A DNA stretch of 18,609 bases, taken from NCBI GenBank assembly GCA_008501565.1, contig QQUL01000357.1, forward strand, positions 1-18,609. Reading direction: 5' to 3'. Below are positions 8,467 to 15,642 of the stretch, one piece after another (the stretch's first letter is position 1; every line of letters begins with the position of its first letter). The stretch is from Armatimonadota bacterium (lineage in GTDB: Bacteria > Actinomycetota > Acidimicrobiia > Spongiisociales > UBA5794). Below the pieces are notes generated by a model that saw only the letters and a list, made by a program, of their open reading frames with translations, did no database searches and was not told where the DNA came from. Both the position numbers and the translations under genes were made by a program.

Positions 8467-9344
8467 CGTGTCACCTGCAAGAAGACGTCCTCGAGGGAGC
8501 GGCGCACAGGCGTGACTGCGGTGATTTCAACATCGAGCGAACCGACGAACGGGACGATCGACGCCCGGATCTCATCCGACGTGGATCCGACAACGGTGAC
8601 TCCAGATGTTTCGACGGTCGCAGAAGACACCCACGCTTCACCGGTGAGGGCGCGATGAACCGCTTCAGGATCCGACGCTTCCACCCAGTACGTTCGGTCG
8701 GTTCCGTGGATGTTGAGCAGCCGATCAAGGGAGCCCTCGTACACCAGCTCGCCCCCGGAGAGGATTCCGATCGTGTCGCAGACCTGCTGTACATCATCGA
8801 GTATGTGGCTTGAGAAGATCACCGTGGAGCGACCCCGCAATTCGGCGACAAGATCCAGCACCTCGCGTCGCCCGCGCGGATCGAGGGCCGCAGCCGGTTC
8901 GTCGAGCAGTATCAGGTCGGGTTCGCCAACGACCGTTGAGGCGAGGCCAAGACGCTGGAGCATCCCCCGCGAATACCCGCCGACCCTGCGGTTCTTTGCG
9001 TCGTGTAGGCCCGCTGCTTCGAGCACCTCGTCGATCCGAGTGGGAGGGATCTCGGTCGGGGCAAGGTTCTGTGCCAACGCCACCACCTCGTAGCCAGTCA
9101 GCCAGCGGTCGAACAGCGGTGTGTCGGGAAGGACACCAAGGTTGGCCGCAGCAACCGTCAGTGATCCTGACGTTGGCTCGCGTAGCCCTGCAAGGAGGGA
9201 GAGAAGCGTTGTCTTGCCCGCACCGTTCGGCCCGACCAGTCCGTTCACACTCCCACGCTCCACAGAAATGCTGATGTTGTTGAGCGCGAAAGTTTCCCCG
9301 TAGCGTTTCGTGAGCGACGTGGTGGTCACAGCGGTGTTCGTCAT
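8463..9344 (-). CDS. ABC transporter ATP-binding protein (ABC-2/NatA-type exporter)
   Basis: A 293-residue ATPase that would power the adjacent ABC-2 permease. The nucleotide-binding domain has Walker A 'GPNGAGKT' (38-45), signature 'YSRGMLQR' (124-131, a common variant of LSGGQ in this subfamily), Walker B 'LILLDEP' (144-150), the D-loop after it and the switch His180 in 'FSSHILDD'. The last 90 or so residues form the C-terminal extension usual in NatA/CcmA-like exporters, ending 'RRSLEDVFLQVT'. The frame is open to 9389, but ATG 9344 is preferred: it overlaps the pgpA stop (ATGA 9341-9344) and precedes the family N-terminus 'VTTTSLTKRYGETFAL'. Substrate unknown. Confidence 0.93.
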   Translation of the reverse strand: MTNTAVTTTSLTKRYGETFALNNISISVERGSVNGLVGPNGAGKTTLLSLLAGLREPTSGSLTVAAANLGVLPDTPLFDRWLTGYEVVALAQNLAPTEIPPTRIDEVLEAAGLHDAKNRRVGGYSRGMLQRLGLASTVVGEPDLILLDEPAAALDPRGRREVLDLVAELRGRSTVIFSSHILDDVQQVCDTIGILSGGELVYEGSLDRLLNIHGTDRTYWVEASDPEAVHRALTGEAWVSSATVETSGVTVVGSTSDEIRASIVPFVGSLDVEITAVTPVRRSLEDVFLQVTR

Positions 9345-9793
9345 TGCATCACCCACCAGGTCAGCCATCCAGCCCCAAGTCCATAACATCCCGCAACCAC
9401 ATCATCCATGGTGATACCGAAAACACCCGGCAGCCGTTCTGCCTGTGAAACCCCAGGGAGAATCTTGAAAATGTCGGCGAGTCGAGCCACGACGACCGCA
9501 ACGATCCATGGGATGCCACTGAGACCGATGACCGCAATGAACGTCCCTGCCATCTCGTCGATCACGATCCATCCCGGATCTGCGTGGTCTTGGGCAAACG
9601 GCGCAGCCGACCACATCGACAGGCCGAAGAACACGACGAATACCGCGGCATGGATCCACCACGCCTGGTCCCACAAGAGCAAACTGGCGACCGCGGCGAG
9701 GCCCGCACCGAACGTGCCGGCACCGTTGTCTGATCCCCAGAGGCGCGAAGGAATCAATCCAACCGAGAATCCTGAAGCGACAAAGCGGTGCAC
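9341..9793 (-). CDS. pgpA: Phosphatidylglycerophosphatase A
   Basis: PgpA dephosphorylates phosphatidylglycerophosphate to phosphatidylglycerol in the membrane. The roughly 150 residues match the family length and hold its signatures: 'DPGWIVIDEMAG' near residues 72-83, and the later 'GVFGITMDDVVAG' with paired aspartates. Several hydrophobic segments follow the N-terminal 'GSDNGAGTFGAG' block, which corresponds to the PgpA 'G-GTxG' opening. Two adjacent GTG codons could start it (9799 or 9793). GTG 9793 is chosen because a TACCGT -10 box ends 6 bases upstream, whereas 9799 abuts the box directly. It is first in a minus-strand operon with the ABC exporter and divergent from the peptidase. Confidence 0.9.
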   Translation of the reverse strand: MHRFVASGFSVGLIPSRLWGSDNGAGTFGAGLAAVASLLLWDQAWWIHAAVFVVFFGLSMWSAAPFAQDHADPGWIVIDEMAGTFIAVIGLSGIPWIVAVVVARLADIFKILPGVSQAERLPGVFGITMDDVVAGCYGLGAGWLTWWVMQ

Positions 9794-9799
9794 GGCCAC

Positions 9800-9805
9800 A
9801 CGGTA
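9800..9805 (-). promoter_or_regulatory. Putative -10 box of the pgpA-ABC operon
   Basis: TACCGT on the minus strand lies 6 bases before GTG 9793. It is the same hexamer found before the YczE-like gene. No clear -35 element is seen, and the arrangement implies a leaderless message. Confidence 0.35.
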
Positions 9806-9848
9806 GAGCGGTCCTCCCTCGTACCCGGCCCAAGAACCCGCAGACCAC

Positions 9849-9854
9849 TAGCGT
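9849..9854 (+). promoter_or_regulatory. Possible -10 box upstream of the S9 peptidase
   Basis: TAGCGT matches TANNNT and would give a leader of about 23 bases containing a weak AGG Shine-Dalgarno (9876-9878) before ATG 9884. There is no recognisable -35 element, so this is tentative. Confidence 0.25.
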
Positions 9855-9883
9855 GCGACGCGATCGCCGTACGACAGGTAACC

Positions 9884-11791
9884 ATGCGACCAGATCAGTT
9901 GGGCGATTTCCGCCTTCCATCAGACATCCAGGGGCACCCTTCCCAGACCAAGGTCGTGTTCGTGGTGTCCCAAATGGATCTCACAGCCGACCGGTATGTC
10001 AGGACCCTGTGGATGTGGAACGGTCTGGACACGTTTCCGATCAGTGACGGTCCCGGAGACACCTCACCCCGCTACTCGGTGGACGGCACGCTTGCGTACC
10101 TGCACTCGGCTGACGATGAGAAACCCCAGATAGCCATCCGAGGATCGGATGGAAGCCCGCAGATGCTCCACTCGTTCCCCAATGGTGTCGCCGAGTTCGC
10201 ATGGTCTCCGGACGGAACGCAGATCGCCGCAGTGGTGGACGAATACATCGATGGGTTCGCAGATGAAGACGAACGAATTCGCGCTCCGCGAAGAATCACC
10301 GATCCGGCGTTCCGCTACGACGACAAGTCGTGGACCTACAACAAGCGTTCCCACATCTGGTTGATCGACGTAGCGTCGGGCGAGGCGCGACAGATCACCA
10401 CAGGTGAATACTCCGAAGCCCATCCCGCGTGGAGTCCCACCGGTGATGCGATCTCCTATCTGACCTCGACGGATCCACGACACTGGGTCAATCCCGTCGG
10501 ACACGTCGCAACGGTTGATCTCGCCACGGGATCAACAAACGAGCGCACCCCGGTTGGTGTCTGGCAGTGGTGCGGCTATGCACCAGACGGAACGCTGATG
10601 GTGGCCGGTGTTGCGAGCGATCGGGTAACCCTTGACCTACCCCAGATCGGTCGTGTCGAAATCGACGGAACGGTGACAGATCTCGCCCACACTGATTTCC
10701 ATCTTGTGGAAGCTGGGAAGGCAGGATCGGCGACCAACCCAAGACCGCTCAGCCGCGACAGGGTTCTGTGCCTCGCTGAAAACAGGGGAGCACAATCGGT
10801 GATCGGAGTCACGGATGACTCGGTCGAGATGCTCGTCACCGGCAATCGGGTCATCACCGGATTCGCTGAACGAGCAGACACGACCGAAATCGTCGTGACG
10901 GTATCGACACCCACCGAACCGGGTGAGGTATTCCGAATCGTTGACGGAGTGGAAACGACACTCAGCGACCTCAACACGGATTTCGTGTCGCAAGCGGAAC
11001 TCGTCCAACCCCACGAGTTCACCTTCGACTCTGACGGTGCGTCGATCCATGGGTGGGTGTATCTACCCGCAGGTCGTCAGACAGTTCCCGTACTGTTCCA
11101 CATACACGGCGGACCGGCGGCTCAATACACATGGGGCTTCTTCGACGAGTTCCAGGTCGCGGTCGGTGCCGGATACGGCGTGGTCGCCGTCAACCCCCGC
11201 GGTTCATCTGGTTACGGCTATGAGCATGTGGCGGCCAATCTCGAGACCTGGGCTGACGAGGTACCGCCGGACCATCTTGACCTCTCTCGAGCTCCCTATG
11301 AAGCGGCAAAGCAGTTTCCACGCCTCGATGTCGAGCGGATGGGAATCATGGGCGGTTCCTACGGCGGTCTGGCAACGGTGATGGTCGCATCAATGGATCA
11401 GCGCTACCGGTCGGCGGTCGCCGAACGCGGCGTGTACAACTGGGTTTCGTTTGCGGGAACCGCTGACATCCCGTGGTTCGTCGAGCTCTACCTCGGTGAA
11501 TCGATGCCCCACGGCGTTGACACGTTGTGGGCCGCAAGCTCCCTGTCGCGGGCACACAAGATCACAACCCCGACACTCGTCGTGCACTCCGAAGATGATT
11601 TCCGCTGTCCACTTGAACAAGGCCAGCAGCTCTTCACCCTGCTGTACCAGAACGGGGTCGAGACCGAGCTGTTGCTGTTCCCCCACGGTGAGGGTCATGA
11701 ACTGTCACGTTCAGGCAAACCGAGGCACCGTGTCGAACGATTCGATGCCATCCTGGACTGGCACGGCCGATATCTGAACGCCGACGATTGA
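9884..11791 (+). CDS. S9 family (prolyl oligopeptidase-like) serine peptidase
   Basis: A 635-residue two-domain enzyme. The first 370 or so residues show beta-propeller/TolB-like repeats ('EFAWSPDGTQIAAV', 'HPAWSPTGDAISYLTS', 'WCGYAPDGTLMVAG'). The last 260 form an alpha/beta-hydrolase domain: oxyanion-side 'FHIHGGPAAQYTWGF', nucleophile Ser492 in 'GGSYGG', Asp572 in 'HSEDDFRCP' and His605 in 'GEGHELSRSG'. This layout is that of acylaminoacyl-peptidase/dipeptidyl-peptidase S9C proteins, which cleave short peptides. No signal peptide is evident, so it is probably cytosolic. ATG 9884 was chosen over the longer open frame from 9788, which would overlap divergent pgpA and adds non-conserved residues. 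It looks like a single-gene unit followed by a hairpin. Confidence 0.9.
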   Translation: MRPDQLGDFRLPSDIQGHPSQTKVVFVVSQMDLTADRYVRTLWMWNGLDTFPISDGPGDTSPRYSVDGTLAYLHSADDEKPQIAIRGSDGSPQMLHSFPNGVAEFAWSPDGTQIAAVVDEYIDGFADEDERIRAPRRITDPAFRYDDKSWTYNKRSHIWLIDVASGEARQITTGEYSEAHPAWSPTGDAISYLTSTDPRHWVNPVGHVATVDLATGSTNERTPVGVWQWCGYAPDGTLMVAGVASDRVTLDLPQIGRVEIDGTVTDLAHTDFHLVEAGKAGSATNPRPLSRDRVLCLAENRGAQSVIGVTDDSVEMLVTGNRVITGFAERADTTEIVVTVSTPTEPGEVFRIVDGVETTLSDLNTDFVSQAELVQPHEFTFDSDGASIHGWVYLPAGRQTVPVLFHIHGGPAAQYTWGFFDEFQVAVGAGYGVVAVNPRGSSGYGYEHVAANLETWADEVPPDHLDLSRAPYEAAKQFPRLDVERMGIMGGSYGGLATVMVASMDQRYRSAVAERGVYNWVSFAGTADIPWFVELYLGESMPHGVDTLWAASSLSRAHKITTPTLVVHSEDDFRCPLEQGQQLFTLLYQNGVETELLLFPHGEGHELSRSGKPRHRVERFDAILDWHGRYLNADD

Positions 11792-11794
11792 CGG

Positions 11795-11820
11795 CAGGAC
11801 TCCAGCAAGCTGGACTCCTG
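11795..11820 (+). terminator. Hairpin after the S9 peptidase gene
   Basis: CAGGACTCCAG and CTGGACTCCTG can pair as a stem with a single C-C mismatch and a CAAG loop, starting 4 bases after the peptidase stop. No T-run follows, so it is at most an actinobacterial-style, U-poor terminator. Confidence 0.45.
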
Positions 11821-11883
11821 AGTGAACGAACTTGCAGGATTCTGGGCTGCTGTAGGGTCGGGTTTCGTGCCAAACTAGGACGC

Positions 11884-12798
11884 ATGGAAGCCACGGAATA
11901 CATTTGGATGGATGGCGCGCTCGTTCCTTGGAATGAGGCACAGGTTCACGTTCTCTCGCACGGACTCCACTACGGCACCGGTGCCTTCGAGGGCATCCGC
12001 GCCTACGACGCCGTTGACGGGACAGCGGTGTTCAGGCTCACCGACCACATGAAACGCCTGGCGCGTTCGTGCAAGGCACTTGACATCCCGTTCGAGTACA
12101 CCGTCGAGGATCTCGTCGAGGCCTCCAAGGAACTGTTGCGCGTCAACAAACTCCGCTCCGGATACATCCGGCCAGTCACCTTCTTCGGCACCGGCTCGAT
12201 GGGCTTGAACCCCGCAGGTGCCACGGTTCACATGGTGATTGCAGCGTGGGAGTGGGGAACGTACCTCGGAGACGAGGGCGTTGCGAACGGCATACGTGTC
12301 GCTGTTTCATCGTGGCGCCGAATCGGGCAGAACGCATTCATGCCGAACGCAAAGGGAACCGGCGGATACATGAATTCAGTTCTCGCCAAGACCGCGGCGC
12401 TGAGGGCCGGATACGACGAGGCCCTGTTGCTCAACGCAGACGGTCTACTCGCCGAGGGAAGTGGAGAGAACCTGTTCGTGGTCCGGGAGGGGACCCTCTA
12501 CACACCACCGACATCGGCTGGCGTGCTCGATGGCATCACCCGGAACTCGGTGACTCAACTCCTTGAAGAAGATGGATACACGATCAAGGAATCGGCGCTC
12601 ACGCGAACTGATCTCTACTACGCCGACGAGGTGTTCCTCACGGGGACCGCCGCGGAGGTCACACCAGTTCGCGAGATCGACGACCGACCCGTCGGTGACG
12701 GAAAGCCAGGCCCAGTCACCCGACGCGCACAAGAACTGTTCATGGGCACTGTGACCGGCAAGCTTGAACTCCACCCAGAGTGGCGCGAGTACATCTAG
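11884..12798 (+). CDS. ilvE: Branched-chain amino acid aminotransferase
   Basis: IlvE is a fold-type IV PLP enzyme that interconverts Leu, Ile and Val with their 2-oxo acids using glutamate. The 304 residues match the family length. Seen are 'LHYGTGAFEGIRAY' near 28-41, the PLP Lys157 in 'PNAKGTGGYMNS', 'GYDEALLLNADG' and Glu191 in 'LAEGSGENLF', then 'VLDGITRNSV' and the phosphate-binding 'TGTAAEVTPV'. The frame is open to 11788, but ATG 11884 precedes the conserved 'YIWMDGALVPW' opening. There is no good Shine-Dalgarno: AGGA sits only 3 bases before ATG. Candidate -10 hexamers are TAGGGT at 11853 and CAAACT at 11871 (7 bases before ATG). A D-amino acid transaminase or 4-amino-4-deoxychorismate lyase is less likely. 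Confidence 0.93.
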   Translation: MEATEYIWMDGALVPWNEAQVHVLSHGLHYGTGAFEGIRAYDAVDGTAVFRLTDHMKRLARSCKALDIPFEYTVEDLVEASKELLRVNKLRSGYIRPVTFFGTGSMGLNPAGATVHMVIAAWEWGTYLGDEGVANGIRVAVSSWRRIGQNAFMPNAKGTGGYMNSVLAKTAALRAGYDEALLLNADGLLAEGSGENLFVVREGTLYTPPTSAGVLDGITRNSVTQLLEEDGYTIKESALTRTDLYYADEVFLTGTAAEVTPVREIDDRPVGDGKPGPVTRRAQELFMGTVTGKLELHPEWREYI

Positions 12799-12812
12799 AA
12801 CGCGCAACCCGC

Positions 12813-12817
12813 GGAGG
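12813..12817 (+). promoter_or_regulatory. Ribosome binding site of the FAH-family gene
   Basis: GGAGG lies 5 bases before GTG 12823 in the short gap after ilvE. It fixes the non-ATG start. Confidence 0.6.
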
Positions 12818-12822
12818 AAACT

Positions 12823-13587
12823 GTGAAGATCGTGCGTATCGACGCCGACGCCGACGACATCACCTATGGAACCGTCGAACCGGACGGAATCAGGCTGTAT
12901 CACGGTTCGCCGTTCTTCCAATGGGAGCGGTCCGATACCGTCCTTCCGATCACCCAGGTAAAACTGCTCGCACCGGTCATCCCCACGAAGGTCATCGCCG
13001 TTGGGAAGAACTATGTTGACCATGCAGCCGAAATGGACTCCGACGTCCCGGACCGCCCACTCATCTTTCTCAAACCTCCCACGGCGGTGATCGGACCGCT
13101 TTCTCCGATCAAGATCCCACCGCAATCGAGCGAGGTGCACCATGAGGGAGAGCTTGCGATCGTGATGGGCCGTGTCGCCAGAAACGTCGCAGCCGAAGAC
13201 GCAAGCGCATCGATCCTCGGATACACGGCCGCCAACGATGTCACTGCCCGCGACCTGCAACGAGCCGATGGGCAATGGACGAGAGCAAAGGGTTTCGACA
13301 CGTTCTGCCCCCTCGGACCTGCGATTGACACCGAATTCGACCCTGCCGAGCCTCACTCGATCACATGCTCCGTCAACGATGTGGTACGCCAGGAAGGGCT
13401 CACCAGTGATCTCGTCTTTGGTGTTGGTGAGATCGTCGAGTTCGTGACATCGGTCATGACACTGCTTCCGGGTGATGTGATCCTGACCGGTACACCAGCA
13501 GGCGTCGGGCCGATTGTTGCAGGGGATCGAGTTGAGGTTGACATCGAAGGGATCGGGACACTGATGAATCCTGTGCGATCGGCATGA
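12823..13587 (+). CDS. Fumarylacetoacetate hydrolase (FAH) family protein
   Basis: FAH-fold enzymes use a divalent metal to cleave or isomerise 2-oxo/acylpyruvate-type acids. The 254-residue protein has a short N-terminal domain, then the catalytic core: 'VIAVGKNYVDHAAEM', 'PLIFLKPPTAVIGP', metal ligands Glu108 and Glu110 in 'HHEGELAIVMG', Asp139 in 'AANDVTARDLQ', Lys156 in 'RAKGFDTFCPLGP', and the closing 'LLPGDVILTGTPAGVGP'. Members are often labelled 2-hydroxyhepta-2,4-diene-1,7-dioate isomerase or acylpyruvase; the true substrate is not known. It sits 24 bases after ilvE and overlaps gltX by 4 bases (ATGA). An FAH-family gene just before gltX is, from memory, also seen in mycobacteria, so this is a conserved neighbour rather than a catabolic cluster. 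Confidence 0.9.
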   Translation: MKIVRIDADADDITYGTVEPDGIRLYHGSPFFQWERSDTVLPITQVKLLAPVIPTKVIAVGKNYVDHAAEMDSDVPDRPLIFLKPPTAVIGPLSPIKIPPQSSEVHHEGELAIVMGRVARNVAAEDASASILGYTAANDVTARDLQRADGQWTRAKGFDTFCPLGPAIDTEFDPAEPHSITCSVNDVVRQEGLTSDLVFGVGEIVEFVTSVMTLLPGDVILTGTPAGVGPIVAGDRVEVDIEGIGTLMNPVRSA

Positions 13588-15032
13588 GCGTGCGCGTGCG
13601 CTTTGCGCCTTCCCCCACGGGCTATCTCCACGTCGGGGCGGCTCGTACCGCTCTCTTCAACTACTTGTTTGCACACCATTTCGATGGCACGTTCATTCTG
13701 CGCTCCGACGACACAGACGCCGAACGATCGACCGCTGCGTTCCAGACCGACATCCTCGAACACATGCGCTGGCTCGGCCTTGCGTGGGATGAAGGCATCG
13801 AGGTCGGTGGCCCGCACGGTACCTACAAGCAAAGCGACCGGTACGACCGTTACCGCGAAGTGGCGATGCAGCTCCTCCAGGAGGACCGGGCCTACTACTC
13901 GTTCGTGACACCGGACCAGCTCAACGTGTTCAAACAGCGGGCGAGAAACGCCGGAACGTCGCCAGCCTACGACGGGACCCTGGAACCGGATCCATCCCAG
14001 ATCTCGCGGAGCATGCTTGAAGGCGGTCAGGCGACGATCCGGTTCCGCGTGCCTCGCCCCGGTATCACACACTTCATCGACATGGTTCGGGGCGAAATGG
14101 TGTTCGAACATGCCCAGGTCGATGACTTCGTGATCATGCGATCGGATTTCACGCCGACCTACCACCTCGCATCAACGGTCGATGACGTCGACTACGGGAT
14201 CACCCATGTGATCAGGGGAGAGGATCTCCTCTCGTCAACACCCAAGCACATCCTCCTCACCGAGGCCCTTGGTTCTGATCGTGCCACCTACGGCCACCTT
14301 TCCCTGCTGATGGGTCCGGACGGGAAGAAGCTCTCCAAGCGGCACGGCGACACTGCACTGAGCGCATACCGGGAAGCCGGATACGTTCCCGAGGCGATGA
14401 ACAACTATCTCGCCCTCCTCGGTTGGTCGCCCGGCGACGACGAAACGATCATCTCGGTTTCCGAGATGATCGAGCGATTCGATGGCACGTCGATCTCGCG
14501 CAATCCTGCCGTGTTTGATCAGGGGAAGCTCGCATGGATGAACGGTGTGTACATCCGAGAGATGTCCGACGACGACTTCATCGAGGTCGCACAACCACGC
14601 GTGGAAGCCGACCTCGGACGAGCCCTGACCGAAGAGGAAATCGGGTCCTTCGCAGCCTTGACACCGCTCATCAAAGAGCGAACAAAGCTCCTTTCAGAGA
14701 TAGAGGGTCAGGCACGCTTCGCCTTTGTCGCCCCGACGACGTACGACGAGGCGTCATGGTCCAAGGTCATGGAGACCCCGGAAGCGGCGATCGCGCTCGA
14801 CGGCGCAACTGCGGCTCTCGAATCGCTTGAGAACTGGTCCACCGAGGCGATCGACGAGGCGTTGCGAGGTGTGCTTGAGGCGAACGAGATGTCGGCACGA
14901 AAGGGTCTCCAACCGATCCGGGTCGCAATCTCAGGATCCACCGTCAGCCCTCCGCTCTTCGAATCGATTGAGATCCTCGGCAAAGACGAGACACTTGAGC
15001 GCATTCGCCGTGCTCGCGACCTGCTGACGTGA
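13584..15032 (+). CDS. gltX: Glutamyl-tRNA synthetase
   Basis: A class Ib aminoacyl-tRNA synthetase charging tRNA-Glu, and probably tRNA-Gln too, since GatCAB is present and no glutaminyl-tRNA synthetase is seen here. The 482 residues are full length. The HIGH-type motif is 'YLHVG' (14-18) in 'PSPTGYLHVGAARTALFNYL', and the KMSKS-type motif is 'KLSKR' (249-253). Other blocks are 'LRSDDTDAERS', 'YHLASTVDDVDYGITHVIRG' and 'YLALLGWSPGDDE'. The C-terminal helical anticodon-binding domain includes 'RKGLQPIRVAISGS'. The region after 'DRAYYSFVTPDQL' lacks the zinc-binding cysteines found in the E. coli enzyme. ATG 13584 overlaps the FAH gene, and the stop overlaps the VOC gene. Confidence 0.97.
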   Translation: MSVRVRFAPSPTGYLHVGAARTALFNYLFAHHFDGTFILRSDDTDAERSTAAFQTDILEHMRWLGLAWDEGIEVGGPHGTYKQSDRYDRYREVAMQLLQEDRAYYSFVTPDQLNVFKQRARNAGTSPAYDGTLEPDPSQISRSMLEGGQATIRFRVPRPGITHFIDMVRGEMVFEHAQVDDFVIMRSDFTPTYHLASTVDDVDYGITHVIRGEDLLSSTPKHILLTEALGSDRATYGHLSLLMGPDGKKLSKRHGDTALSAYREAGYVPEAMNNYLALLGWSPGDDETIISVSEMIERFDGTSISRNPAVFDQGKLAWMNGVYIREMSDDDFIEVAQPRVEADLGRALTEEEIGSFAALTPLIKERTKLLSEIEGQARFAFVAPTTYDEASWSKVMETPEAAIALDGATAALESLENWSTEAIDEALRGVLEANEMSARKGLQPIRVAISGSTVSPPLFESIEILGKDETLERIRRARDLLT

Positions 15033-15409
15033 TCCCACAAGCCCTCATCACCTTTCTGCCGTCCCACGACCTTGGACGATCCGCCGACTTCTATACGGAT
15101 GTACTCAACCTGTCGCTCGTCCTCGACCAGGGAACCTGCCTCATCTACCGGGTGACAGAATCCTCATTCATCGGCGTGTGCAAACGAGATGAGTTCGGAG
15201 ACGCCGAACCGGTCATCACGACCATCGTCGCAGACGACGTTGACGGCTGGTATCGACAGATCACCGGTGCCGGATGGAGCGATGTCAGTGAGCCGGAACA
15301 CTCCGATACCTACAAGCTGTATCACATCTGGATCACTGATCCCGACGGCAACAAGCTCGAAATACAGCGATTTGACGACCAGGATTGGGCTGGCGGAACC
15401 CAAACCTGA
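15029..15409 (+). CDS. VOC superfamily (glyoxalase/bleomycin-resistance-like) protein
   Basis: A 126-residue protein with the vicinal-oxygen-chelate shape: 'TFLPSHDLGRSADFYTDVLN' opens the first beta-alpha-beta-beta-beta module, and 'YKLYHIWITDPDGNKLEIQRF' closes the second. The final Glu in 'KLEIQ' fits the usual metal-ligand position. The family includes glyoxalases, dioxygenases and antibiotic-binding proteins, so no substrate can be named. GTG 15029 overlaps the gltX stop by 4 bases (GTGA), meaning translation depends on gltX. It is the last protein gene before the tRNA pair. Confidence 0.82.
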   Translation: MIPQALITFLPSHDLGRSADFYTDVLNLSLVLDQGTCLIYRVTESSFIGVCKRDEFGDAEPVITTIVADDVDGWYRQITGAGWSDVSEPEHSDTYKLYHIWITDPDGNKLEIQRFDDQDWAGGTQT

Positions 15410-15433
15410 CGTAATCGGCAGCGGGAACAGAGG

Positions 15434-15463
15434 TTGCCACTACCGGGTTGGGAATCGTATCCT
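15434..15463 (+). promoter_or_regulatory. Promoter of the tRNA-Gln/tRNA-Glu unit
   Basis: TTGCCA (15434-15439), an 18-base spacer and TATCCT (15458-15463) form a good sigma70/SigA-type promoter. The predicted start, about 7 bases on, lies just before the mature tRNA 5' end at 15474. It is the clearest -35/-10 pair in the window. Confidence 0.6.
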
Positions 15464-15473
15464 TGCCACGCTT

Positions 15474-15548
15474 TCGGGGGTGGTGTAATTGGCAACACAC
15501 CTGGTTCTGGTCCAGATATTGAGGGTTCAAGTCCTTCCCCCCGAGCCA
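15474..15548 (+). tRNA. tRNA-Gln (anticodon CUG)
   Basis: The cloverleaf folds by hand: acceptor TCGGGGG (15474-15480) with CCCCCGA, D-stem GTGT/ACAC, anticodon stem CCTGG/CCAGA with loop TTCTGGT (CTG at 15507-15509), a 4-base variable loop, and T-stem GAGGG/CCTTC with loop TTCAAGT. The discriminator is G73 at 15545, and CCA is encoded at 15546-15548. Position 27-43 is a C-A mismatch. Glutamine here is likely formed on the tRNA by GluRS plus GatCAB. The next tRNA lies 21 bases downstream, so both are probably cut from one transcript. Confidence 0.93.
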
Positions 15549-15569
15549 CGCGGATCTCGATCCGTGTAC

Positions 15570-15642
15570 GGCCCCGTCGTCTAGCGGCCTAGGACGCTGC
15601 CCTCTCAAGGCAGTAGCGCCGGTTCAAATCCGGTCGGGGCTA
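15570..15642 (+). tRNA. tRNA-Glu (anticodon CUC)
   Basis: Acceptor GGCCCCG (15570-15576) pairs with CGGGGCT (15635-15641), ending in a G1-U72 wobble pair. D-stem is GTCT/GGAC; anticodon stem CTGCC/GGCAG carries loop CTCTCAA (CTC at 15604-15606); T-stem GCCGG/CCGGT has loop TTCAAAT. The discriminator is A73 (15642). CCA is not encoded, unlike the neighbouring tRNA-Gln, so it must be added after transcription. The last two bases are also the first two of a tandem repeat array. Confidence 0.93.

Noticed and set aside
12445..13356. Minus-strand open frame (303 codons) opposite ilvE and the FAH gene
   Set aside because: Both plus-strand genes have complete family motifs; the antisense product has no recognisable domain.
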